64,000 nt of DNA from contig CAIOCT010000031.1 in the NCBI GenBank assembly GCA_903856725.1, forward strand, positions 60,708 through 124,707. The letters run 5' to 3'. The translations under genes and the position numbers were made by a program. Below the pieces are notes generated by a model. It did not search any database. It was not told where the DNA came from and saw only the letters and a program-made list of their open reading frames with translations. The first letter of the stretch is position 1. Every line of letters starts with the position of its first letter. Shown here one piece after another: positions 51,899 to 61,866 of the stretch. This stretch comes from an uncultured Verrucomicrobiota bacterium (GTDB lineage: Bacteria; Verrucomicrobiota; Verrucomicrobiia; Opitutales; Opitutaceae).

Positions 51899-53481
51899 GG
51901 ATCAGCGACGACCGCTCCCTGTTCGTTAAGATAAACCATCGGCTGCCAATCGCCGATCAGGGTCCGGCGCCAAAATTGACCGGTGGCCCGCCAAGTTGCC
52001 AAGTTGTTAATCTCATAGCGATAGTCGACAAAGCGGATCGCAGTGGGCGGCTGCTCAGGAAAAGGATCCTGCCTGAAAAGTGCCATCACTGCGGGTTTTC
52101 GCTGGATCAGTCGCGTTGCTGTTGCGGCATAAAGCTCGGTCCGTGAATTTGTGACACGGACATTCTGTAAAATCGCGTCGAACCGCGGATACCACGGCGC
52201 CACAAAAGGAGCCACTCGATCGAGCTGCTCAATTTTATAACGAAACTCGTACGTGCGCCAAGTTTCGCCGCCATCATTGGAGCCCTGCAGCTCGACTTCG
52301 TTGCGCACCTTCGGCAAATTTCCAAAGAGCGCGTAGCCATTAGCTCCATAAAAATGCTTAACGTAACTCAGCGGGGTCGCGATCATTGTGGGCACACTTG
52401 CTAGGGGAATTCTCGCTGGGGCTATGAGATAAGCGCACCCGCTCACCGCGAACTGCAGCCCTAGCGCGGCTCGCAAGCTGTACCGAGCCCAAACATTCAA
52501 CGGCGGCCGTGACATTTGACTCACTGGTAGCTGGAGCAAGACCGCGAGCCGACTCCAGCGCAGGCGCTGCGCGGCCGCTACCAACATAGCATCGTCGATT
52601 AAGATAACGGCAAGGCCGATGGCGCCAAGATTGAGCCATGCAAAATTATTGGTGAGCTGGATGCCCAGTTGGAGCACGGTCCAAGCGATGAAGGCAAACC
52701 AGCGCCAGCGACGGCCGCCGAAAATCATCACCAACGGGGCTAGGCATTCCGCGATAAAAGTAATCCCGATCTCGAGCACGTGAAACCAGTGCGGTAGCTG
52801 GTGCAACAAGTAGCCCAGCAGAGTGGGAAATGGCGCGGTGGCATACATGACATCCATCGCCGTGAGTTCGCTCCACATCGCTCCACCAAAAACAAATTTA
52901 GCCAGACCAGCCTCGATCATCAAACGGAACAGCATGAAGCGGATCGCAAAGACGGCGATCCGCCGCGGCGGCGCCGCCGCCGCTAAACCTGGGCGAAATC
53001 CCGCCGGGGTGAGCAGCAAGCAGAGCAACGACAGTTCCAAGATCAATGGATCGGGCTGCGTCATCGCAAAAAAGGGCGAGGAAGACGTGAAAGAAAGGAA
53101 TATCAGCCAGCAACCAAACAGCGACCACCGCGGCCAGAGGTTGAGCGTCACCGCGATCGCCGCCGCCATACCCAGCCACTGCAAAATCACGATCATCCCC
53201 AGACCGTCGCTTAGCCAAAAAAGTCCCGGCGCATTTAAAAATGCCACCAGCGGGCTGGCAGACTGTCGCAGCAGCGTCGTGAGCGTTTCACCGATCGGCG
53301 TGATCCCTGCCGGCCCCAGCAGCGCCCGACTCTCCGTGATGATGCCCCCAAAGATGACGATAAATAAAAATCCCACTGCCCGCAAAATTAACCACCGCGC
53401 CCCGATGAAGGTGGCCCCACCTTCCAATCCACAAAACTCCCGCAGCCGACTCAAAGGCGAAGGTCCGGCGACAACACTCAT
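51895..53481 (-). CDS. Lipase-maturation-factor-like integral membrane protein
   Basis: A polytopic membrane protein (528 aa from the ATG at 53481; a GTG at 53526 adds 15 residues). Features of the lipase maturation factor (LMF1) family are visible. ARWLILRAVGFLFIVIFGGII is the first span, followed by LGPAGITPIGE. A run of hydrophobic spans covers about residues 85-370. The soluble C-terminal domain has YALFGNLPKVRNEVELQGSNDGGETWRTYEFRYK, APWYPRFD and IRFVDYRYEI. Eukaryotic LMF1 helps lipases fold in the ER; what bacterial relatives do is not established. The soluble part should face the periplasm, where the coupled SUMF1-fold protein would also be. Confidence 0.85.
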   Translation of the reverse strand: MSVVAGPSPLSRLREFCGLEGGATFIGARWLILRAVGFLFIVIFGGIITESRALLGPAGITPIGETLTTLLRQSASPLVAFLNAPGLFWLSDGLGMIVILQWLGMAAAIAVTLNLWPRWSLFGCWLIFLSFTSSSPFFAMTQPDPLILELSLLCLLLTPAGFRPGLAAAAPPRRIAVFAIRFMLFRLMIEAGLAKFVFGGAMWSELTAMDVMYATAPFPTLLGYLLHQLPHWFHVLEIGITFIAECLAPLVMIFGGRRWRWFAFIAWTVLQLGIQLTNNFAWLNLGAIGLAVILIDDAMLVAAAQRLRWSRLAVLLQLPVSQMSRPPLNVWARYSLRAALGLQFAVSGCAYLIAPARIPLASVPTMIATPLSYVKHFYGANGYALFGNLPKVRNEVELQGSNDGGETWRTYEFRYKIEQLDRVAPFVAPWYPRFDAILQNVRVTNSRTELYAATATRLIQRKPAVMALFRQDPFPEQPPTAIRFVDYRYEINNLATWRATGQFWRRTLIGDWQPMVYLNEQGAVVADP

Positions 53482-53526
53482 AGGTGCCGGTAGTTTCGGA
53501 GTTTGATACTTGGGAGATTTCTTCAC

Positions 53527-53901
53527 GAGAGGAGACCACCGGATAAATGAGTCCGCGAAGTCAGCGTGATTTCACCGCAGGGGGAAAACAAGTAAATGTA
53601 ATTTCTCATCAACAGGTCATGCCGACTATTTTGCTCCCACCCGTGCCTAAATATTTTCCCGCTCAAATGATTTCGCCCCATAGGCCCGCGACTAAAGCTA
53701 AGAGGTAATTAGCCTCAGCGCGGGACTGCCTGCATGTCCACGTGCCGATTGCTTAAGCTCATTATGCCTCCAGGCAGATTTTCAAAGGTCGCACAGCAGA
53801 CCTCGCCGAGCACCGGGCAAACGATGCGCTCGCCCGTTTTGGTACCTGCACCCAAATCGCTAACCCTTTAATGCACCATGATTTCTGCTTGGCTGCAGCC
53901 C
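53527..53901. other. Intergenic region upstream of the LMF-like gene
   Basis: About 375 bases separate the LMF-like gene from the tRNA-Gly terminator. I see no open frame with family features and no clear RNA. It should contain the promoter of the LMF/SUMF1 pair (minus strand). Confidence 0.4.
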
Positions 53902-53942
53902 AAAGCAAAAGCCCCGATAACCTGATGGTTGATCGGGGCTTA
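53902..53942 (-). terminator. Rho-independent terminator of tRNA-Gly
   Basis: On the minus strand AAGCCCCGAT-CAACC and GGTT-ATCGGGGCTT form a strong stem (one bulged base, ATCA loop) followed by TTTTGCTTT. It lies just downstream of the tRNA 3' end. Confidence 0.8.
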
Positions 53943-53949
53943 GCGAAAA

Positions 53950-54025
<76 letters not shown>

Positions 54026-54117
54026 GAGAGAGGCGGAGTATTCGACTCCCGATTTACCCGTCAACCAGATTATTTTAGGCCTGTTTCTGAGCCGAGGGCT
54101 TTATTTTCAGACTCAGC

Positions 54118-54582
54118 TTACTGGTATTCCGCCAGCTCGACAATGACCCCGTCGGGATCGAGGCAGTAAACGAGCCGCTTATCGCTGATGCCTTGATCGA
54201 AAGCCACCACGCCTCTCGGCACGTCCGTGGGTTCACCCCAGACCTCTACCCCAGCCGCGCGGAGGCGAGCAACGAGGGCCGTGATATGAGAAGTGCGCAG
54301 GGCAAAATGCCGAAGCCCCCGCGTATTCGCTCGAGAATTTTCTGCCAACGCCAAACCCGCGGGGGCTAGATATTGTAACAGCTCGATCCGCGGCTCGCCT
54401 CCCGGTGAAACGATAAACACCGCGTGGGCTTTCACTCCAGAGAGACCCACAATCTGATCAATCCAAGCGCCTTCTAGGTAAGCCTCTTTCGTCTGCACGA
54501 AACCTAAAAGCCCACTATAAAACGCTAGCGAGCGAGGCAAATCTGCCACTACAATGTTAAGATGATCTATGCCGCCAATCAT
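54118..54582 (-). CDS. Glyoxalase/VOC-superfamily protein
   Basis: A 154-residue vicinal-oxygen-chelate protein with two beta-alpha-beta-beta-beta modules. It starts IDHLNIVVADLPRSLAFYSGLLGF, with the usual first-module His. The second module begins LRHFALRTSHITALVARLRAAGV and ends KRLVYCLDPDGVIVELAEY, with a conserved C-terminal Glu. These residues match a metal site of glyoxalase I or dioxygenase type, but the substrate cannot be inferred. The ATG at 54580-54582 is used because the domain starts there. The longer frame upstream would overlap glnD on the other strand. Confidence 0.85.
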   Translation of the reverse strand: MIGGIDHLNIVVADLPRSLAFYSGLLGFVQTKEAYLEGAWIDQIVGLSGVKAHAVFIVSPGGEPRIELLQYLAPAGLALAENSRANTRGLRHFALRTSHITALVARLRAAGVEVWGEPTDVPRGVVAFDQGISDKRLVYCLDPDGVIVELAEYQ

Positions 54583-54682
54583 GCCTGCAGGTTTCCCATC
54601 GCTCGCGCGGCGGCAAGAACTGTTTACATTCAGTATTTCCAGCTTCCCCCTCGCTCGTTGCACGGTACATGTAGGCTTTCCC

Positions 54683-57475
54683 ATGGCCGGCCGCCCATCT
54701 CCTTCTTCTCGTAATCTGCCCGCGTTTACCAACGCCAGCACCCCCGCAGAACGGCTGGCTGCTTGTCAGGCCTACCTGAAAACAGAGGGTGAGCGCATTC
54801 AGGCTAAACACCAAGCGGGCGAGCCGGGCCAAAAAATTGTGGCGGCGATCGCCACTAAGATCGATCGACTCCTCCAGCCTCTGTTTACCTACGCCTTGGA
54901 ATCGTGGCGGCGGCAACACGGCGAGCCCCCCACCCCCGCCTGCTTAATCGGCTTGGGCGGCTATGGTCGTAGCGAACTCAATCCCCTCAGTGATATCGAT
55001 GTGATGTTCCTCTACCCGAGCACGGCAAAAGCCAAGGACCTCGCCAAATTCCAGGAGCATCTCTCCAATGAAATTCTTTATCCACTCTGGGACCTGCGCC
55101 TGAAAATTGGCCACTCCACCCGCACGCTCACCGAGGTATTCGCCGAAGCGGGTCGCGATATTCGCACCAAAACGTCCTTACTCGAAGCGCGCCTCATCGC
55201 AGGCTCAGAATCACTCTACGAAAATTTCGCGGCCACTTACCGCCAACATTACCTCACAGAAAACCCCAAAGGCTACATCGCCGCTCGCCTCACGGATCAA
55301 GGCAGCCGCCGCCTCCAACACGGTGACACGGTTTTTATGCAGGAGCCCGATCTTAAAAATGGGGTCGGGGCATTGCGGGATTATCAGAATGCCCTCTGGA
55401 TGGCACGCGTGCGCCTCGGGGTTACCCGGCTCGATGAACTCGTCGACCAGCGCTACCTCCAAGCTGGTGAATTGCGCGACTTCAAACGCGCCTATCATTT
55501 TCTGCTCCGAGTCCGCAATGAACTCCATTATATGAGCAAGCATCCGACCGATGTGCTCAACTTGGAAATTCAACCGCGCCTCGCCGCCCAGCTCGGCTAC
55601 GCCCAACCCGCCATGTTGGATCGGGTCGAAGCCTTCATGCAGGATTATTATGGCCACGCGCAGATCATCTACCGCATCTCGAAAATCATCGAACAACGCC
55701 TCGCCCTCACCATCGCGGCCCGCCCCGGTTTCGTTGGCTCTTTAAAAAACCTCCTGCTCGCCCGGCGCTCCGAACGCACGAAGCGCCTGGACGGTTTTAT
55801 CGTTCGCGGCCGGGAACTCGCCGCAGAAAATCCGACGATCTTCCAAGATGATCCCGTCCGCCTCATTCGCGTCTTTCGGCACTGCCAACAGCTCGATTGC
55901 ACTCCGGATGTCGATCTAGCCGCGCTGATTCGCGCTTCGCTCAAATTAGTTACCAAAAAAATTAGCGAATCACCCGAAGCTAATCTGAGCTTCCGCACGA
56001 TGCTGGAAGAAACCGGCCGCGTCTATCCGCCGCTTGCCTTGATGCACGAGCTAGGCGTGCTCAGTCGCTTCCTGCCAGAGTTCAAACCGCTAACCTGCCT
56101 CGTTCAGCACGAATATTATCACCGCTACACCGCCGATATCCATACCCTCAGCGCCATCCGCGAGCTCGATAATCTTTTCACCCCCACCGGCCCGAGCGCC
56201 GAAAAATATCGCGACGAACTCCACCAGACCGCGCAACCCAGCCTCCTTTACCTCATCCTGCTTCTGCATGATATCGGCAAAGGCCAAGGCATTCAGGGCC
56301 ATGCAGAGAGCGGCGTCGTCATCGCTGCCGCGGTTTTAAAACGCCTGCAAATTGATGCCCACAGCCAAGACGTGGTGAATTTTATTATAAAAAATCACCT
56401 GGTGATGGCACGCTTCTGGCAGAAGCACGATTTGGATGATCCCCAAACCGCGACTGCCTTTGCCCAAATCGTCGGCGACCCCGATCGGTTGCGCTATCTC
56501 TACGTGCACACTTTCTGCGATGCGAATGGCACCTCGGCGAGCCTCTGGAATGGCTATAAAGATTCCCTGCACCGCGCGCTATTTGATCGCACCCTCGAGC
56601 GTCTTACACTCGGCGAAACCGTCGAACTTCGACTGCGGGAGCAGAAGGAAATGACGCGGCAAATCCTCATCACCCAGACGATTCCCGGCATCAGCGCGGA
56701 TGAAATCACCGCTCATTTTAATTTATTACCGGAGCGCTATTTCACCCAAACGGAAGCCCCCGAAATTACTTTGCACATCCAGATGGTGCATCGCCTGCTG
56801 CAATCCATCGCGACCGCTGATTCAGTCGGCGCATTGCGACCCATCATTGAGTGGCAGGATGATATTAATCGCAGCTACACCACGGTGCACGTAGTCACTT
56901 GGGATCGGGCGGGGCTATTTTATAAATTAGCCGGCGCCTTCAGCGTGGCCGGGCTCAGCATTCTCTCTGCCCGTATCACGACGCGCTCCGACCACATCGC
57001 GATCGACACTTTTCATATTGTCGAGCCGGGGCGCGGCCTCGTGCAAAGCCAGTCAGCAATGGAGACCTTTGCGGCCACCGTTGAAGACGCCTTGATGAAT
57101 AATCGAGACCTCCTGCCGGCGATCGCGACCCAAGCCAAGAAATTCGCGGACGCTACCCGTTACCTCACCCCTACCCAAGCGATCCCCGCGAGCTTCCCCC
57201 CCACGGTTGAGGTCTACCATGAGCTCACGCTCAATCGCATCATCGTGGAAATTCAAGCTCACGATCAAATCGGGCTGCTCTACCGACTCGTCAAAGCCAT
57301 TTCAGACCATGGTTACGACACCACGTTTGCCCGCATCAGCACCGAGCGGAGTGTGGCGATTGATACTTTCTATATTGAGCCCGACCAACCAAGCGCCACG
57401 GATGATACCGCTCGCCTCCATACGCTGCGCGACACCCTCCGTGCGATCATCACGCCGCCGCCAGCCAATCCCTGA
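54683..57475 (+). CDS. glnD: [Protein-PII] uridylyltransferase/uridylyl-removing enzyme
   Basis: GlnD senses glutamine and adds or removes UMP on PII proteins to control nitrogen metabolism. The 930-residue protein has the nucleotidyltransferase motif GLGGYGRSELNPLSDIDVMF (about 90-109, with the two catalytic Asp). A helical linker region follows, with the DLKNGVGALRDYQNALWMARVR block. Next is an HD phosphohydrolase domain with LLHDIGKGQG (His529), and then two C-terminal ACT domains (VHVVTWDRAGLFYKLAGAFSVAGLSILSARI and VEIQAHDQIGLLYRLVKAISDHG). The ATG at 54683 is the best start; the open frame continues 38 codons upstream without family features. It pairs functionally with the glutamate synthase genes elsewhere in the window. 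Confidence 0.95.
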   Translation: MAGRPSPSSRNLPAFTNASTPAERLAACQAYLKTEGERIQAKHQAGEPGQKIVAAIATKIDRLLQPLFTYALESWRRQHGEPPTPACLIGLGGYGRSELNPLSDIDVMFLYPSTAKAKDLAKFQEHLSNEILYPLWDLRLKIGHSTRTLTEVFAEAGRDIRTKTSLLEARLIAGSESLYENFAATYRQHYLTENPKGYIAARLTDQGSRRLQHGDTVFMQEPDLKNGVGALRDYQNALWMARVRLGVTRLDELVDQRYLQAGELRDFKRAYHFLLRVRNELHYMSKHPTDVLNLEIQPRLAAQLGYAQPAMLDRVEAFMQDYYGHAQIIYRISKIIEQRLALTIAARPGFVGSLKNLLLARRSERTKRLDGFIVRGRELAAENPTIFQDDPVRLIRVFRHCQQLDCTPDVDLAALIRASLKLVTKKISESPEANLSFRTMLEETGRVYPPLALMHELGVLSRFLPEFKPLTCLVQHEYYHRYTADIHTLSAIRELDNLFTPTGPSAEKYRDELHQTAQPSLLYLILLLHDIGKGQGIQGHAESGVVIAAAVLKRLQIDAHSQDVVNFIIKNHLVMARFWQKHDLDDPQTATAFAQIVGDPDRLRYLYVHTFCDANGTSASLWNGYKDSLHRALFDRTLERLTLGETVELRLREQKEMTRQILITQTIPGISADEITAHFNLLPERYFTQTEAPEITLHIQMVHRLLQSIATADSVGALRPIIEWQDDINRSYTTVHVVTWDRAGLFYKLAGAFSVAGLSILSARITTRSDHIAIDTFHIVEPGRGLVQSQSAMETFAATVEDALMNNRDLLPAIATQAKKFADATRYLTPTQAIPASFPPTVEVYHELTLNRIIVEIQAHDQIGLLYRLVKAISDHGYDTTFARISTERSVAIDTFYIEPDQPSATDDTARLHTLRDTLRAIITPPPANP

Positions 57476-57532
57476 AGCTACGCGCAAGATCACGGGTTGC
57501 GAATCACCGTTTCCTCCCTCTAGTTTTTTGGC

Positions 57533-57607
57533 ATGGAACTGGGCATAACTATTTTTAACGAGCTGACCGTGCCGCCGCACCGCGTAGCCCGGGAGCAAGC
57601 CAGCTGA
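57533..57607 (+). CDS. Possible 24-codon leader ORF coupled to the kinase gene
   Basis: An ATG at 57533 starts MELGITIFNELTVPPHRVAR and four more codons, ending in TGA at 57605-57607. That stop overlaps the ATG of the kinase gene (TGATG), a typical translational-coupling arrangement. The peptide matches nothing I know. It could be a coupling leader, and chance is possible. Confidence 0.35.
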   Translation: MELGITIFNELTVPPHRVAREQAS

Positions 57608-59331
57608 TGAGCTCTGCGTCCACGCCCCAAGCAATCGTGGCCACCGATGCGGCCGTGCTCTATCGCCTCGCCTCACTTGCCGTTCGCGCCACCGCAGCGA
57701 CCACCGCGCAACGCGACATTTTGACGATCATCATGGGGGCCTTTTCGGCCGACAGCGGCTCGTTGGCTTTGCTCAGCGCGGAGAGTGGTCAGCTGGAAAT
57801 CAGCGTTCAACAAGGCCTACCCGCTGATGCCGGTAAATTTGCGCTGCGTCCTGGCCAAGGCATTACGGGCTGGGTCGCTCTGCATACGAAAGCCCTGCTC
57901 GTCCCCGATGTAGCGACTGAAACTCGTTATATCTCCGCGCGGCCTAACGTGCGCTGCGAGATGGCCGCGCCCTTAATCGCCGAAGGTCGGACCATTGGCG
58001 TCATCAATCTCGATGCCGATCGCTGTGGCGCCTTCGATGAGGCCGCGCTGATGCGCCTCCAGCGCTTTGCGGATGAGGCCGGCGCGGTGCTCCACCGCCT
58101 CTGGCAACTAGAGCGGTTAAGGTCCAATGCCACGCAGCTCACCACCCTCGTAGAATTGGGCCACTCGCTCGTCACGCAACTCGCCCCCGAAGAACTCCTC
58201 GCTACGCTCACCCAAAGTGGTCGTTCGCTTTTTAACGCCCGCCTCTGCCTCTTGCACGACTACGACCCCACGCGTCGCGAGCTGCGCTTGCATGCGTGGT
58301 CGGCCACGGGTGATTCAGCTGCCGCGCGTCTCACCCTGCCCCCCGCCACCGTATCCGTTGATCTCGCGTTACTCGCCGCCGTCATTCGCTCCGGCAAGGT
58401 AATGGAATTTCAAAATATTGATGGCCCTGGTTACAGCGAAGCCGGTGATCTGCCCCGCGATCGCACGCTCTGCTCCGCCTTAGCCGCCCCCCTCATGCTG
58501 GATGGCTTGCCCACCGGCGTACTCACCATTTTCTACGATCAGGCTCATCGTTTTAACGACCACGAAAAGCGCCTCGCGACCGCCCTGGCCAGCTTCGCCG
58601 CCGTCGCTTTACAGAACGCCCGTCTCTACGCGCGGATATTTCACACGGAGGAAGTACTGCGGAAAAATGAAACGCTGACGACCCTCGGCCTCCTCGCGGC
58701 CGAAATTGCCCATGAAATCCGCAATCCCCTCACTGTAATTAAATTGCTGCACGGCACGCTCGGCCTCGATTTCAGCCCCGCCGACCCTCGCCGACGCGAT
58801 CTTGCAGTGATCACTGATAAAATCACTCAGCTCGAAACCATCGTCACGCGCGTGCTCTCCTTCGGCCGCACCTCCTCAGCCCTCCACGCGCGCTGGGCGC
58901 TCAGTGAAATTCTCGACGACACCCTGGTACTCCTCCGCGCCAAACTCGCGCAGGCTAATGTTCAATGCCATTACGCCAACCCGGAGCGGGTCCTATACCT
59001 CAACGGAAACAAGGGGCAGTTGCAGCAGGTCCTGCTCAATCTGATACTCAACGCCGTGCAAGCCATGCCCCAAGGTGGCCACCTCACGCTCCGCCATTCG
59101 GTGGAGGGGACGCGACTGCAACTCGAGGTTACTGATACTGGCAGCGGCATACCCGCCGCCATTCAGCCGCGAATATTTGAATCTTTCCTCTCCGGCCGCG
59201 CCGATGGCACCGGCCTCGGACTCGCGATTGCGCAGCGCATCATGAAGGACCACCAAGGTGAACTCACGCTGGCGGCCACCGGACCGCAGGGCACCACGAT
59301 GCGACTCACTTTACCGCTGCTGCCAGTTTAA
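57607..59331 (+). CDS. GAF-GAF sensor histidine kinase
   Basis: A 574-residue soluble kinase. GAF1 spans about 20-165 (GITGWVALHTKALLVPDVATETRY and GVINLDA). GAF2 spans about 185-340 (ALAAPLMLDGLPTGVLTIFYD). The DHp helix has His369 in LLAAEIAHEIRNPLTVIK. The ATPase has N-box LLNLILNAVQAMPQGG, G1 DTGSGIPAAIQ and G2 GTGLGLAIAQ. There are no membrane segments, so the signal is cytoplasmic. No response regulator lies next to it. The architecture resembles NtrB-like kinases without PAS, and the gene sits directly after glnD, so a link to nitrogen control is possible but unproven. Confidence 0.92.
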   Translation: MSSASTPQAIVATDAAVLYRLASLAVRATAATTAQRDILTIIMGAFSADSGSLALLSAESGQLEISVQQGLPADAGKFALRPGQGITGWVALHTKALLVPDVATETRYISARPNVRCEMAAPLIAEGRTIGVINLDADRCGAFDEAALMRLQRFADEAGAVLHRLWQLERLRSNATQLTTLVELGHSLVTQLAPEELLATLTQSGRSLFNARLCLLHDYDPTRRELRLHAWSATGDSAAARLTLPPATVSVDLALLAAVIRSGKVMEFQNIDGPGYSEAGDLPRDRTLCSALAAPLMLDGLPTGVLTIFYDQAHRFNDHEKRLATALASFAAVALQNARLYARIFHTEEVLRKNETLTTLGLLAAEIAHEIRNPLTVIKLLHGTLGLDFSPADPRRRDLAVITDKITQLETIVTRVLSFGRTSSALHARWALSEILDDTLVLLRAKLAQANVQCHYANPERVLYLNGNKGQLQQVLLNLILNAVQAMPQGGHLTLRHSVEGTRLQLEVTDTGSGIPAAIQPRIFESFLSGRADGTGLGLAIAQRIMKDHQGELTLAATGPQGTTMRLTLPLLPV

Positions 59332-59364
59332 GGGAGCGCGCCAGCCGCAACCAGCTCACCAAAA

Positions 59365-59982
59365 TCATTCCTCTAGCTCGACATTCCAGTAAGCGACGTC
59401 GAGAAAATCCTTCCATTTTTCGTGGGTATGGTTGCCCAGTACTAACGAAATAATGGGCCGCCATTTTGGCCGCACCGGTTTTCTAATCAGTCGCATGTGG
59501 GCTTCGTGGGGCAGCCGATTGGCCTTGCGCGAATTGCACTTGATGCAGGAGCACACAATATTGTCCCACGTCGTCTTGCCGCCGTAATGCCGCGGAATCA
59601 CATGATCTAAATTGAGCAACTCCCGCTCAAAAGCATGACCGCAATATTGGCATTTGTCGCTGTCGCGTTCGAAAACATTACTGCGCGTCAGCTTCAGTTC
59701 TTTGCAGGGCAATTTATCAAAATAAGTCAGCAGAATCACCCGCGGCAGCCGAATGTTTCGATTGATTGTCCGCACTGTTTCCAGCGCTTCAAGCGGTGGA
59801 TTAAAGTCAGAAAAATCAATCCAATCGAGCAGCGAGTAAGTCTGAAAAGCGTCCGCGGTTTGATGCACCACTTGCGCGTGCTCACGGGCCAACAGCGCAA
59901 ACGCGCGGCGCGCGCCAATAATATTCACCGCCTGCCACAGGCGGTTTAAGACGAGCACCGGTTGATCGAGCGCGGCTTCCAT
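59365..59982 (-). CDS. HNH-family endonuclease
   Basis: A 205-residue protein. The N-terminal half (PVLVLNRLWQAVNIIGARRAFALLAREHAQVV) is a conserved helical region found in many stand-alone bacterial HNH proteins. The HNH domain reads CQYCGHAF, then NLDHVIPRHYGG (His-Val for metal and catalysis), then NIVCSCIKCNSRKANR. The two CxxC pairs make a zinc-stabilised fold. The cellular role of this widespread group is unknown; there are no restriction or toxin partners here. The start is the ATG at 59980-59982; a TTG at 60027 is less likely. Confidence 0.88.
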   Translation of the reverse strand: MEAALDQPVLVLNRLWQAVNIIGARRAFALLAREHAQVVHQTADAFQTYSLLDWIDFSDFNPPLEALETVRTINRNIRLPRVILLTYFDKLPCKELKLTRSNVFERDSDKCQYCGHAFERELLNLDHVIPRHYGGKTTWDNIVCSCIKCNSRKANRLPHEAHMRLIRKPVRPKWRPIISLVLGNHTHEKWKDFLDVAYWNVELEE

Positions 59983-60084
59983 AGACGACAAGGCCCGAGC
60001 AATAAGGAGCCCCCCCAGCCCTGTCAAGTAGCCGCCTGCGCTCGGGCCAGCCTCAGCGCTAGCTCGATCTCATGCGGTGAAAAC

Positions 60085-61866
60085 TTAAGCGCCGCCCGGT
60101 GGCACGACCGTCACTTTCAGCGATTGGTTTTTGACCCGAATTCCCGCGAGCTTAGCTACCACGGCGGCCACGTGCTCATCGGCCACATCAATGTGCGTGT
60201 GGTCATCATGAATATCGATGGCGCCTACAATGCTCGCCGGCAAACGGGTGACGCCCGCGATTTTGCCCACGAGATCCGCCGGCGTCACCAAATGCTGACG
60301 CCCAATATTAAAGGCAACCGGCGTGAAACCAGGTTCGTGGCCCGTGCGCGCTTTGCGCTCATAGGTGCGTTTCTGAGCCGCAAATTTATCGCCAGACTTT
60401 GGGGCCGGCGGCAGCGGCTTCCGCTCGACACTGCCAGCTGGGGCCGCGGAAGCCGGGGGCGCGCGGCGAACAACCGGAGCCGCCGGGGCCGGCCCAGCCG
60501 ACGGTGCGGGTGTGTAATTTTCGTTGGCCGCCACGCGCTCAGCTTTGGGCTTCGTCGGTGGTTTCACCGGCTCGGCGGCGTCACCTTGCATCAAATGGAT
60601 CAACGCAGAGGCAATATCCGTGCTGGTGTAGCCCTGCTCCAACAACCGATCAATCATCTGATCGTGTGAACGGAATTTCTTGGCGTCCAAAGTCGCCTTC
60701 AATTTTTCGAAGAATACATTACCCTTGGCCTCTTCCACTTCGTCCAGTGAGGGCACCCGCTCCCGGCGGATTTTGATCCGACCATAATGGATCATATTCT
60801 GCAGCTTGTAGAGCTCGCGCCCCGCCACAAAGGTGAAGGCCATTCCTTTTTTGCCCGCGCGGCCGGTGCGGCCAATCCGGTGCGTGTAATCTTCCGCATC
60901 GTTCGGTAAATCGAAATTAAAAACCACCTCGAGATCGTCGACATCGAGTCCGCGCGCCGCGACATCCGTCGCGATGAGAAACTCAAACCCACGGCGCCGA
61001 AATTTATCCATCACGCGCGTGCGCGTGGCTTGCGTGATATCACCGTGCAAACGGTCGGTCGAATAACCGCGCGCGTGCAAATGATCATCCAACTCATCAA
61101 CCATGATCTTGGTGCTGCAGAAAACGATGCCGAAGCGGAAATCATGCAAATCAATGAGGCGCGTCAGTAGCTCAATTTTAGAACGCCGATCGACTTCAAA
61201 ATAAATCTGTTCCACTTGCGGGGCATTCTGCGCGAGCGACTCAATGCGAATCCACTCTGGCTCCCGGGTGTAGCGCTTGATCAATTCTTGAATCATGCGC
61301 GGCATCGTCGCCGAGAAAAACAAACACTGCCGCTGCGCTGGGACGGATTTTAAAATGTGCTCAATGTCGTCACGGAAACCCATATCAAGCATGCGATCCG
61401 CTTCATCGAGAATGATCACCTTCAGCGCATCCAACTGCAGCGTCCCGCGCTCCATGTGATCCATCACCCGTCCCGGCGTGCCGATGACCACCTGCGCGCC
61501 CGCCGCGAGGGCGCGAAATTGGCGCTCATAACTTTGGCCGCCGTAGATCGGCACCTCCATCACGCCTTTCTTAAAGAAAGCTAATTTGCCGAACTCTTCG
61601 GAAACTTGCACGGCCAGCTCCCGCGTAGGGCAGAGCACGAGGACCTGCACTTTGCGCAACCGGGGATCGACTTTCTCGATCGCGGGAATCGCGAAAGCGG
61701 CGGTCTTACCGGAGCCGGTTGCGGACTGACCCACTACGTCACGCCCAGCGAGGGCAAACGGAATGACGGCAGTCTGAATGGGCGAGGCTTCCTCGAAACC
61801 CATTTTGTCGACTGCCTTTAAAATTTCCGGCGAAATGCCGAGCTCACTGAACGGACGTTTTTCCAT
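60085..61866 (-). CDS. deaD: DEAD-box RNA helicase with DbpA-type RNA-binding domain (DeaD/CsdA-like)
   Basis: A 593-residue ATP-dependent RNA helicase. Motifs in order: Q motif (SPIQTAVIP), I ASGKTA-type GSGKTAAF, Ia PTRELA, II DEAD, III SAT, V ATDVAARGLD and VI HRIGRTGRAG. After the helicase core, a Pro/Ala-rich linker (about 440-510) leads to a C-terminal DbpA-like RNA-binding fold (FNIGRQHLVTPADLVGKIAGVTRLPASIVGAIDIHDDHTHIDV). Such helicases help ribosome assembly and mRNA turnover, often in the cold. It is divergent from the second helicase by 179 bases. Confidence 0.93.
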   Translation of the reverse strand: MEKRPFSELGISPEILKAVDKMGFEEASPIQTAVIPFALAGRDVVGQSATGSGKTAAFAIPAIEKVDPRLRKVQVLVLCPTRELAVQVSEEFGKLAFFKKGVMEVPIYGGQSYERQFRALAAGAQVVIGTPGRVMDHMERGTLQLDALKVIILDEADRMLDMGFRDDIEHILKSVPAQRQCLFFSATMPRMIQELIKRYTREPEWIRIESLAQNAPQVEQIYFEVDRRSKIELLTRLIDLHDFRFGIVFCSTKIMVDELDDHLHARGYSTDRLHGDITQATRTRVMDKFRRRGFEFLIATDVAARGLDVDDLEVVFNFDLPNDAEDYTHRIGRTGRAGKKGMAFTFVAGRELYKLQNMIHYGRIKIRRERVPSLDEVEEAKGNVFFEKLKATLDAKKFRSHDQMIDRLLEQGYTSTDIASALIHLMQGDAAEPVKPPTKPKAERVAANENYTPAPSAGPAPAAPVVRRAPPASAAPAGSVERKPLPPAPKSGDKFAAQKRTYERKARTGHEPGFTPVAFNIGRQHLVTPADLVGKIAGVTRLPASIVGAIDIHDDHTHIDVADEHVAAVVAKLAGIRVKNQSLKVTVVPPGGA

